Shown here piece after piece: positions 47,141 through 57,888 of a stretch of DNA of 64,000 bases (position 1 is the stretch's first letter; each line of letters starts with the position of its first letter). The notes below the pieces were generated by a model that saw only the letters and a program-made list of their open reading frames with translations, made no database searches and was not told the DNA's origin. The position numbers were made by a program, and so were the translations under genes. Origin of the DNA: Paragordius varius (lineage: Eukaryota; Nematomorpha). Location of the stretch: assembly GCA_964247055.1 (NCBI GenBank), contig OZ176053.1, positions 1,488,001 to 1,552,000 on the forward strand, written 5' to 3'.

Positions 47141-48253
47141 TCAATAAATATGGAATGTGGTAGACTCAAAAACCAACAGTATGATAATTAGGTATTTGGG
47201 TGTACTCGTTAATTGTTTCGCTGATGTCGTAATGATAGGCAAAGTTTCGATACAAAAGCACAATAGGTAGAGGACTAAATAAAGCGCATAGTACCGATTA
47301 ATTTTGCCCCATAAAAGTTTGACAAATGTCTCGATGGGTAATTTATTGGAATTTAATTTATTGGTGATGTTGGTGCAAGATTTCACAGGTTCATTCATAT
47401 TTTTATACGTTACTATGGTTGATAGGACATAGTCAGGGTCTCCACCATCCGCAAGGAATGAGTTTATAGAACATCTATTCTTGCGCCAATATATGATAGC
47501 TATGGTAAGGAGTAATCCAACATACACCCCTAAGCAAACGTAATTGAAAAGACTGATGAGATTCGTGAGGTATTTCCAAACGCGACTAGCATTGGAAGAT
47601 GGTATAAAATACATGGGACCAGCTATCATAAAACCCAGGGATAAACATATCACTATGTAGGGCCATACACTAAAATTGTAGGAACACACCGGATACCGGA
47701 CAGCATAAAGAATATCTATAAGCAGGGGGATTCTCATCAAATCTACGCAATAGTTGGTTAGGAATATGACAAATAAAATTTGTTCCCATATACGTTTCTG
47801 TTTTTTGACATCGCTTGCATTTATGATGCCTAGTTTATGCGAGTCGCCATAGAGCGTCGCAAAGATGAGTAGGGACAAATAAACACAATCCGTAATACAT
47901 ATGATTTTGAAGGTTAGTATTCGATTCCTCCAATTTTTAGCGTCCTCTCGACTTCCCCTGGTCCTATTATGGTGATTGATTTTATTGTTCCCCTTTGCCA
48001 GGTCTGATTTTATGGTCAGACCATTCTGTAAATGACTGATACATTTTTGCATTGTGTGACCGACGTGGGCGACATGTTTGTTATAGTTATAGCGGTGATA
48101 TAGCCGGCGAAGCAATGGTTGAAAATATAATTTAACAATGAATAGGGTGTAGAAAAAAAGGGCAATAGTTTTAAGCCAAACATCCATTTGGCGAATGTGG
48201 AAATCCTTTCTCTCTTTGGGGCGCCCAACATTTGAAGGTCCTGATATATTCAT
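47141..48253 (-). CDS. Unrecognised multi-pass (about seven-segment) membrane protein
   Basis: One uninterrupted 370-residue frame, unusual here because the neighbouring genes are split. I do not recognise the family. Hydrophobic segments lie at about residues 28-48, 112-135, 158-185, 196-216, 230-258, 312-335 and 346-368. A basic, Asn/His-rich loop of about 65 residues separates the first two. A loop of about 50 residues rich in Ser and Asn separates the fifth and sixth. The layout recalls a GPCR with a long third loop, but no DRY, CWxP or NPxxY motif is visible and the first loop is too long for a typical class A receptor. The frame ends in a hydrophobic run with almost no tail, so a 3' exon reached by splicing may be missing. 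ATG at 48253 is the first in frame. Convergent with the DUF268 gene. Coding status rests on frame length and segment pattern. Confidence 0.6.
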   Translation of the reverse strand: MNISGPSNVGRPKERKDFHIRQMDVWLKTIALFFYTLFIVKLYFQPLLRRLYHRYNYNKHVAHVGHTMQKCISHLQNGLTIKSDLAKGNNKINHHNRTRGSREDAKNWRNRILTFKIICITDCVYLSLLIFATLYGDSHKLGIINASDVKKQKRIWEQILFVIFLTNYCVDLMRIPLLIDILYAVRYPVCSYNFSVWPYIVICLSLGFMIAGPMYFIPSSNASRVWKYLTNLISLFNYVCLGVYVGLLLTIAIIYWRKNRCSINSFLADGGDPDYVLSTIVTYKNMNEPVKSCTNITNKLNSNKLPIETFVKLLWGKINRYYALYLVLYLLCFCIETLPIITTSAKQLTSTPKYLIIILLVFESTTFHIY

Positions 48254-49231
48254 TAATATACAATATCAGTTTTCGTATTTTTTGACTGCCATTATATATC
48301 TTCAAATAACGTGAATAAAATCCAAAATCTTTAGTGTTTGCGTGATAATTGCTTAACATTAATTATTTCATTACTACTAAAAAGCATGTATAAAGTCCAT
48401 TTTTGAATAATATTATATTATATGCTAGTAATTAATTTATAATACTGTATGATTAAAAAACTAATAAAAAATTCACACAAAAATCCTCTAAATAATTTAT
48501 TAGGTGTTAATGCTATAGTATTTTTTATAAACTATAATATTGTTTCGGGCCATTGAAAATTAATATATAAAACGTTTTTAGCCCGAATAATTATAAGTGC
48601 ATTTTTGAATATTAGGGAGTATTTTTAAATCTATTAATTATGAGAAGAGTTAAGTGTAATGTAAGTTTAAAATATAGAAAAGAGCTTAAAATGGGAAAAG
48701 TCAATTATAAAGACAAGTTATACACCAAATAGTTTTTATTCGAGCATTTTATATATGTGTCGATAAAAACTGTTAATTCTGCCGTGGCTCAAACGATTTT
48801 TTATGGTTGAGCCCATAGATGTAAATTTGGTTATATATCCATACGCACATCACAAAATCATTGTTTTATCTTTAAAATTTAATGGAGCTGTGATTGGGTT
48901 TTTCAACAATTTGCGGTTAAAAATACCTATGTTCATTACTGATATAAATGGTCGTATCGATATAACCCCGATAAATCGTTTCACTAATTATGGTAAATAA
49001 AATTTTCAACTCATATTCGAAGTTTGATCTACTTTATGCGATTATTGGTATATAATTTTTATTTTATAACTTCGAGATGTAGACTCCTTGCGGGTTAATT
49101 GCGCTTAAATGAATTTATAAATTTTTTGTCATTTAGAGAGCTTGGGCCCAACCGCAAATTATCTACACTTAATTACTTATGGTGAGCTTTAATATTAAGC
49201 ACTAATTTTTGGTATAATTATATTTTAAATA
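48254..49231. other. Intergenic, unassigned
   Basis: Upstream of the membrane-protein gene. A 65-codon frame at 48803-49000 (+) has no recognisable features. Nothing else stands out. Confidence 0.4.
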
Positions 49232-49435
49232 CAGTCATGTGTCCTTTTTTTATCAAAAATTTATATTCTTACGTTAAATGGGTAATATTTGTAAAGAATG
49301 GAAAAAAAAGAGCTCTATGGTATTAACAATATCATATTCATTAAAAAAGTATAAGAATTACCATAGAGCTCTTGTTTTTTCTTACCCATTTAACGAAAAA
49401 AATAAATTTTTGATAAAATAAAGGATACATGACTG
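49232..49435. mobile_element. MITE family J
   Basis: TA-flanked 204-bp palindrome. Outer ends CAGTCATGTGTCC and GGATACATGACTG; inner arms AGAGCTCTATGGTA and TACCATAGAGCTCT. Typical mariner-type MITE architecture. Only one copy is seen here. Confidence 0.8.
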
Positions 49436-49849
49436 TAAGAAAAACTTTTGACGAATGTCAGTATTTGGTAAATCAAATTAGAACAAATCTGCCTACCAAT
49501 AAAACATTAAAAAAATACAAATACCTAAAATTAATTTTAAAATTAATATATTGCTCTAATTTGATTATGTAAAACATTTAATTAAAACAATCTCTCTTTA
49601 TGTCATAATCTTAAAGACATTTACTGATTCTGTTAGTTTTCTAATACGAAAGCAAGGCGTAATATACTTGTAAAAAAACAAATTATTTAAAAGCTTAGTG
49701 TAATAAAAGATAAAAATAGACTAGTTTCGCTCAAAATAAAGTGCCATTTTCAATAAAAAAAATTTACAAATATCAAGCAATTAAAAAGTATGTGTGTGTG
49801 TGAGAATGTAATTCACATGTAAAAACTATTTTTAACACATTTTTACAAC

Positions 49850-51035
49850 TGGGTTTTAAAATGTACCCATCCTCTCTACTAAATTTGTGCTATTTTTAAA
49901 AATTTAATTGATATCCTAAAAATTCTATCCTTGTAATGATTATTAGCGATACAATCTATATTATTAAAATTATTTGCGTGTCCATAGTCCAAAGCATGTT
50001 CAGCAATGGAACTATTTTTTATGTATGCATTTTTCAGACAAGTTCGGTGTTCCTTTATTCGCGTAATAATTTTTCTACCTGTTCAAACATTAAAGCACTT
50101 TTCTCATTCACAATAAACTTTGTAAATACTAGGCTGATTAATTTTATTTTATTAAATTTTTTTATCTTTTTACCGGGTCAAAAACCCGTTTTGATATTGA
50201 ATTTACTTAAAAGTTTTGATATTTTACTGGTTAATTAAGGAATATGGGGTAAAGAAATAAGTTTGCAAATATCTTTTTTTACAGTTTTTTTGCATATATA
50301 ATGTTCTTTTCTAAATTTTTACTTCTCCTGTTTTATATCCATTAGTTAAAATTGTTTTAACACAAAAATCAAGATATTCTTGTTTAAACATGTAATGTGT
50401 TAGTTTATCCCTACGATTATATAGATTGGTAATTAAATTATCTTTTTGCAATGGATGATGGAAGGAATCTTTATCTAAGTAAAGATTTAAATGAATGCTC
50501 TTTTGATGAATAAATTTAATATGTTCATCGTTTCTACGTAAAATGGTGTTACTTTTATTACAACCATTATTAAAGTTAAAATTTTTTCTAAAGATATTAG
50601 AGTCCCAGATAAAAAATAGCGTGTACATATCTAAAATTAAATACCGGTTTAATATGATAATTCAACAAATATTTACAGTCAAATCCATATAAAAGTCGGC
50701 TAAAATAGGTGATATCAGTAAACCCATTGGAAGTCCGTCAACTTTTTTATAAAATTGTTCATTAAATTTAAAATTATTATTATTAAAACAAAAGTTGAGT
50801 ATTTTTAAAATTTTAGGTTCGTTTATATATTGTTTTATCATCAGTTGATTCTTGTAACGGAATACTAGTGAAAAGACTTTCTATAAAAGAAATTAATATA
50901 TAATTTGTACTAATATAAAAAGATCTGATTTAAAAATTCAAAACTATTGTTTATATTTATTTTTTAGATTTATTTTCAATATGTCCCCTAAGAATTTAGA
51001 GATGTGTGATATGTGGACGATCCCGTTTTGAAGTT
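49850..51035 (-). mobile_element. Penelope-like retroelement fragment
   Basis: Minus-strand relic. RT motif FYKKVDGLPMGLLISPILAD (about 50690-50770), then SIHLNLYLDKDSFHHPLQKD, then a GIY-YIG endonuclease remnant with RIKEHRTCLKN and AEHALDYGHANNF (about 49935-50090). This order is typical of Penelope-like elements. Several frame breaks. Confidence 0.75.
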
Positions 51036-51037
51036 TA

Positions 51038-51330
51038 GGGTGGGGTGATAAAAAAGTCGCACTTGACTTTTAAGTCAAGTGTGGCAAGTGGAAGTTTACT
51101 TAAGCCACCAAATATACATTGACAATCGGTGATAAAAAAACACTTAAGTCAAGTCTTAATCTTATGAATGTACATTTTTTTGCCACCCAATTCGATTACG
51201 GAAATTATTATCATTATTATCCAAAATTTATGAAATAAGGCATAAAAAGCTATACAATCAATACAATATACATTTATAGAAGTTTAAATTCAATGGCACG
51301 TATCTTATTTAATATTATTTTTCTAAATAT
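51038..51330. mobile_element. Partial copy of the G spacer element (H)
   Basis: GGGTGGGGTGATAAAAAAGT followed by CGCACTTGACTTTTAAGTC matches 27264-27560, through to CACGTATCTTATTTAATAT. The right end is not defined. Confidence 0.6.
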
Positions 51331-53899
51331 TGTTGGTATAGAATTAACTTCGTCATAATATATGTATAACACAGTGTCCAAATAAAATCCACCAGTGATG
51401 AACAATTCGCGGAGCATCTGTCCTGTCATAAAATAACTAAAAAAATCGAACACATTCTCATTGCTCGTGGTTCCTCTAGCCGATTAAATATTGTGTGGTC
51501 TTGAGCGTGCATTGCCTTCATTAAAACCAATCGCTGCATGATTGACCTCAACGCTAACAGGAGTTGGTTTTTGTAAACCCTTTTTGTACTTAAACGTTCT
51601 AACATCGTTTATAAACTAGGGTTAGGAATGGCGCACGTCATAACCGTACATGTCCCCACACTGGCAATCTCAAATGTCGCTTTATTCAGCGTGCAGGCTT
51701 AGACCTATTCTGAATTTTTTTTTATATAAAATTGCCATTGGGATTCGACAAAATGGACATAGGGCATAGCTTCTTCCTTAAAATCCATTAAAAATATTCT
51801 AAATGTCCTCTCTCACCGACGCTGTGAATCCACCAATACCTACATAACTTTCGACTAATAAATCACTTTAGAAATATATTTAATTTTAACTAATTATCCT
51901 GCCTTCTGAACTTGAAATTTTACCATAACACTAAATAATAATAAATCCGACATATTGAAAAAAGCGGATGTATTTTTTATCTAAAATATTTCCACTGTCA
52001 TTATGGGACAGAATTAATAAACGAACCAAATAAGTTATCAAAACATATTTTGTAAAATTTATTAATGTATAATTTAAACATAAAATTATATCTTTTTGTA
52101 AAAAAATACATAATCTGTCGCTTCTAAACAAACTGCAATTCACGCTTTTAGTGTACTCTCATTTATAATCTATTTCTGTTCCAGACGTAGCTTCGTAACT
52201 TGATTTGACTAAACTTTGGCCCTAATAACCTGTCATCACCTAATGTAAAATGTATATATAAATATATCTTTTTTCAATGTAGACATTTTTCGACGAAAAA
52301 AACGTACATGAAGATACACATTGAATTTTAAATTGCCATTTATATAATTTAATTTTGTTAAGTTATGTATGTATATGATAAAAAAGATATAATTACAATA
52401 ATTAAGATGGAAATATATATAGCGGAAGATTTTTGAAGTAATAATATCAATCTAAAAAATCATATTGTAAAATCGATTATTATTAATATAAATTATCGTT
52501 TTTGATTGCGAAATGAGAAATAGAGACGTAGATTGGGAAGAGCTACACGCCTTTCATTCATATAAATTTATATGGAAAAATCAAACAAAAAAATTACTAT
52601 ATATAAATTTAAGTTAACTTTTATTTATCTTTAAAATTAATTTTTAAATATCCAAATATTTCACTTTAAAAAGAAAGCTGGTAAATTAATTTCTCCATGT
52701 AGTCCTAAAAATATAATTTGAAAATTAAAAATTTTGGAAGGAAAGTGTATCAAAAATCCCATGGTGACGCTGTATTGTTAAAAAGAAATTGTGATCAGTC
52801 AAATGTAATAGATCTCGCATGAGGCATTAATTCTATTAGCAAAAATGATTTTTTAGCAAAGAGAAGAAATCAAGAAAATAAACAATTATATGGATTATTA
52901 TGACATTGTAAACCGTTTGAATCAATCGATAAGATATAGACCTATATTTCATTTCTGTTACCAGATTTAAACTACAGCTGGTTTTAAACGGCATTATAGG
53001 ATATATACTCAAGTATTCAGAACCATCTGTTACAATCATGTCATTGTCATGATTTCGAATCTATCACTTATTCATTCAGGATTTCAAAGTTGGGAGGAAG
53101 GTATTCTTTAATATTGACAACTATTAAATAATGGCATTTTGTCATGATACAATCTACTTTGAGATAAAATTAATAATATGGGGTTAAGTTCTTTTACTTT
53201 TTTTTCATAATACGCACCATTGTTTAAATGTCCTGACACGCATTTTGGTAGGGAATAAATTAAGATGCGTGCGAAACAAGTTCAAATCCACAAAGCGGAG
53301 CTCACCATATTTTATAAAAACTGTTGATTAATCATGTTATCTGTAACACATCCTAAAAGTAAAGCTCAATGTTTTTTAAATTGCGCTAGGAGACGCGTTA
53401 GAAACAACAACTTACAGTTTATAAGAAAAATTTTTATATTGGATATTGTAGGGTGAAAATTATTTTAAAGAAATTATGAAACTTTTGAAGATGCAGAACC
53501 ATTCTAGCTATTGTCCAAGTGTATTGATATTTTAAAACGTAGCAGCGAGGGTGTTTCATAATTAGAGAAATATTTGCCACGATGAAATTGAATTCTAAAA
53601 CATATAATAACGCGACTTTTTAATATATGCCGATCGAGAGCGAATACCAAGACCACTTACTTAAGCCAAAAATGAAGCACAACTCGAAGAATCATTTAAA
53701 AACGTTTGCCGTCATACATCAAAAATTATACCCAAATTTTTACCTAATTATTTTTTAGGAAAGACATTGACATAAAAGCAGGACTAAATACCTACCATCA
53801 AACCTTTGCCAGCAAGCAAGTTTGATGATTGTAATTTTTCCAAATAAAAAACATGATTGTAAAAAGGATTATTTTACCCGGAAATTTAACAATCTCACT
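51331..53899. other. Intergenic, mostly unassigned
   Basis: A somewhat GC-richer stretch at 51370-51800 has the look of a decayed coding element, but I could not assign it. The remainder shows no gene. Confidence 0.4.
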
Positions 53900-54720
53900 C
53901 AGATCAAGACATGTAATAAATATGTTACCGATGATATTCTGACGCCATTCTCACTATTGTGCAAATGCTTGGCATTTTATTAGCAGGGTTAGTAGGGCTA
54001 TCATAACCAGACAAGTATTTGCCTAAAAGGTCAGGGGTTGAACACTCCAATGAAACCTTAAATCTAAAGCTGGCTGTAAGTTCCCCTAAAGCAGAAGTTT
54101 TTAACAGAATGATTCAAAATGGTAAGTAACTTGAAAGCCGAATCGACACGGAATATATTAATATTGTTTTTGAAAAAGGCATGCCTATGGCGCTCTTTTT
54201 ACGAAAACCAAAAATATGTTGTTTACCGCATCGGATGAGAGATTTAGAATTTAGGTCAAAACTTTTGTCATTTTTTATCTAAAAACTTTTCATTTCTAAT
54301 TCATTAATCTCAGCTGGTGAGAAATGGTAGGATAAAACAAAGTTTTTATAGCATCAAGTTTTTGCCATGAGAGGAGGCTAGAATTATGTATTTTATCTAC
54401 GATTTCCGTAGAAGGAACGGGATTAACGAAATTGAGACCTACGGGCTTACCAAGAAATTTAACAAACTTACCTTAACCAATTGAAGGGACAACAATTTCG
54501 TTATTCGTAAATATCGGAACAACAGGAGCAATAAATATATTATTGCACTTTTCTGCTTTGATTAAAAGACCAATGTCATTAATTAAGCTTTATAGAAGAT
54601 TTATATACCAACCTGGTGCCATTCAGAGGAATAGAACAATAAAGCAATGTCATCAGCATAAGCGAGAACATTCAGACCATAATTTTTAATAACTTGTAAT
54701 AATTATATGGAGCTTAAAAA
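53900..54720 (-). mobile_element. R2-type LINE fragment (minus copy)
   Basis: Reverse-transcriptase relic on the minus strand with AYADDIALLFYSSE, then GLLIKAEKC-like and KFVKFLGKPVGLNFVNPVPS sequence. It continues into the segment shared with the plus copy. The FLGKPVG plus WQKLDA pattern fits R2/R4/NeSL-type LINEs. Broken by stops. Confidence 0.7.
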
Positions 54721-54914
54721 AATGAATTGCAAAAATTACTTAGGACAAGGGAACATGGGTTTTCGTGAATAATAAGAAAATTTCAACGATGTGTTATCAT
54801 CATATGGAATAAACATTGGTTGATCTCGAAATGTCATTGTTTTTGAAGTCAATCGCTGACGCAAAATATAATATATATATATATATATTAACTATTATGA
54901 TATAACTCCTGCTT

Positions 54915-55990
54915 TAAATTTCGTCCCATGCCTCATTTTTTCAATGTCTTTTCAGCGTTAAATCCAATTTTCATTTATTTACACCGATTCTTTTACTAAA
55001 TTTATTTCTGATATTCTGAGTTAACGCAGTCTATTCCATTCTTATCTGGCATTATAGAAGGGTGTTTGATTATTGGTCTCTTCCTATTTAATCTTTATAT
55101 TGATTCCGTGTTAAAATCTTAGGTTACGAATGGTCACAATGACCTGGCATACATTAATGACATTGTTTTAATGTCTAACTCTAAATCGTCTGAGCGTCAT
55201 CAAGGTGGATTTAACTTGTTGGAATGTCTTATTAATGATATTGGTCTTTCGATCAAAGCTGAGAAGTGCAATAATATTTCTATTGCTTCTTGTAGTCCTG
55301 TTTTTAAGATTGGTGAAGTTCCCTCAATCGGTCAAGGTGAGTTTGTTAAATTTCTTGGTAAGCCTGTAATAGGTCTCAACTTCGTTAATCCCGTTCCTTC
55401 TACGGAAATTGTGGATAAAATACATAGTTCTAGCTTCATCCAATGGCAAAGGCTAGAAAACTTTTTCCTATCCCACTATTTTTCATCAGTTGAGAAATAA
55501 TGAGTTTAAAATGGTTACAGGTGAATTTCTAGATAAAAAGCTAACTAAAGTTTTTAAAAAAACAGATTCTTAACCTTCCAAAAGATGCCACTAACAATTA
55601 TATTTTTGAGTCTCGTAATAAGGGCGCCTTAGGGATTGCCCCCATTTCGAAATGACATTAATATATATTTCATGTCGATACCGCCTTCAAATTACTTACT
55701 AGCTTGGATTCTTGTATAAGAGTTTCTACTCTCGAAGAACTTCTTAATGTTTCGGCTAGCTTACGTTTCAAGTAGATTCTATAATTCCCGATCAGTTAAT
55801 ACCTAACGGTTATGATAGCCTTAGTAATAATTATCAAAATATTTGGATAGTGAGAATGGCGTCAGAATCTCTAAAATTTTTCAGAGTTTAATTTTTCCCA
55901 GCCAATCACTGATTTTGTAAAATCTCCCAAGACAATCACTGAACTGTTGCTTCTAACCTTCGAACTTATATACAAAAGTTAAAAGATACT
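54915..55990 (+). mobile_element. R2-type LINE fragment (plus copy)
   Basis: Same element in the opposite orientation. Around 55020 IPFLSGIIEGCLIIGLFLFN precedes LYIDSVL. Then AYINDIVLMSNSKSSE (active-site YADD degraded) and the open run 55171-55500 with GLSIKAEKCN, GEFVKFLGKPV and WQRLENFF. Truncated at both ends. Confidence 0.75.
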
Positions 55991-57888
55991 GAGTATAATT
56001 TTGCTCTGCAGTGTCTGATAATAAGATGGTAATTCACTACTTGTAAAACAATAATAATGATCTACGATTTAGGGAAGGAAATTTCATCGACCGAGCACAG
56101 GTCAATATTTTTCCTCAAGGAAAATGCATCTCAAGACGTCTGAACAATTGTGCCGTCACTCTGGTAAGAGCACATGGAAACTGTGAAAAATAATCTAAAT
56201 CTTTTCTAGTAAAAGACTGATCTTCACCGACTTTACTTCTTATAAAACTAACTAAACTATTTAATTTACCTAAATAAAGATAATTTGTAGATTATAATAA
56301 AATTTAAAGTATATAAACCATGATGAAGCATAATTACTGGTGATTAAATCAATTTTACAAATAGTTAAGAATAAAAGTAATAAAGAATATCCATAAAACT
56401 TTAATCATTATAAAAATAAAAAATAAAAAGAATAATAAAAATATACCGATCTCTCTATATTGGAAATATTCACATAATTCGTGATGATGAAAAATATCAA
56501 ATATGTGATTTATCAGCGAAGATGTTCTTCAATAAAAATTTGAAATAATATTGAGTAGTGTTTGTATAAATATTTACAAAATAATATTTTAATTTACAAT
56601 TAATTCTTCAATACATGTTAATTTTTTTGTAGACGATGTAATTTAGTTTTCCTGCCCAGAGCCAGTATTTAAATGTTTTTCTCTTCGGTTTATATTGTGG
56701 TAGTTAGTTACCCTTGGCATGCTTAATAATTTCAAAAATATGTAAAAATTCTAACTATGGCAAAAGTTAGCAATGACATTAAGAAACGGAAATATAATGA
56801 AAAATTTATTCAGAAATTCTTGATATTACTTATTCAAAGGTCAAAAACAACGGTAAAAAAAACGTGACATACCATGAGCCCGAAATTAAAATACAAAATA
56901 TACCACTTTATAACAATGTTAGAAGCAACTTTAATAAAAAAATAAACTTAATTTTGCTTAAAATAAAGCATGTTTACAAATAAATATAAATAAAAAATGG
57001 TGTTTAAGTAGTTTGATACAAAACTTTTTTTCGAAAACAAAATTTTATTTTGATATTTTGGGTTATTTTTAAAATTTTATTAAAATGAAAGCATATTTTT
57101 TTCAGAATTTTGTAAAAATATCAATTAAATTATTTTCTGGGGTATTTAGATACCTAAATTTAAATCGAAGTGTTTTTTTGACCCTCTTCTGAGATAAAAA
57201 ACCTATAATATGAGTTATAATCATGATCTGTTGAGGATAGTATATAAGATCTTCATTAGTACTTTTAGCATTGAATTAAATGTTATGGCGTATGATTAAA
57301 AAAATATTTTTAAATATATTATAAATGCTATTCTCAAATTTTTGCGGCTATTTTCCCCTTAAATTGCTAAGACTTATCAATTTTGTTCTAGTTTAAATTT
57401 TGGTGTAATTTTATATATCAGAGAACAATTTTGCAGACAGTTTTGTAAGTTGTATTGGTTAAAATATAATAACCAAACATTGTATCAGGACAAAGAAGAT
57501 TGTATTTTTTACAGTTATGTAAATTTAGAAAATTTGGACATCTACAAAGCACGATTACGAACAGCTGCTATTTGATTCAAAATACATCAAGTTTTTGCCC
57601 GTAAGATGTAACCTGGAAGCTTTTTAATTTGGCTGTAGCATGAGTAAAAAAATTATAAATAAATGGCTGCAAAAAAGTTTGAGATAAAATTTTTACAATT
57701 TTACATTTTTTAAAAAATGTTTTTTTTATAATGCGCTAATACGCTAAAAAAGCATATTTTAGGTTTGGCCTACCATATACTATTAAAAATAATCGCTGTG
57801 GAATATAAACCTTTTCCAAACAGTAATGAAGTTTTGAGTAAGCTTTTATTATAATATTATTCACCCCCACCCATAATTTATTTCATAC
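55991..57888. other. Cathepsin Z upstream region
   Basis: Includes LINE remnants to about 56200 and element E5 (56697-57172). The last 700 bp before the ATG show no repeat or promoter motif that I can support. Confidence 0.4.
56697..57172. mobile_element. Element E, copy 5 (degraded)
   Basis: A diverged copy in the same orientation as E3. The right end CTGGGGTATTTAGATACC followed by ATCGAAGTG is clear. The left end is eroded. Confidence 0.6.

Noticed and set aside
48803-49000. 65-codon frame upstream of the membrane-protein gene
   Set aside because: No signature, no splice partner recognised; chance frame cannot be excluded.
51370-51800. Possible decayed gene or transposase
   Set aside because: GC-richer and coding-like by eye, but no motif could be named in any frame.
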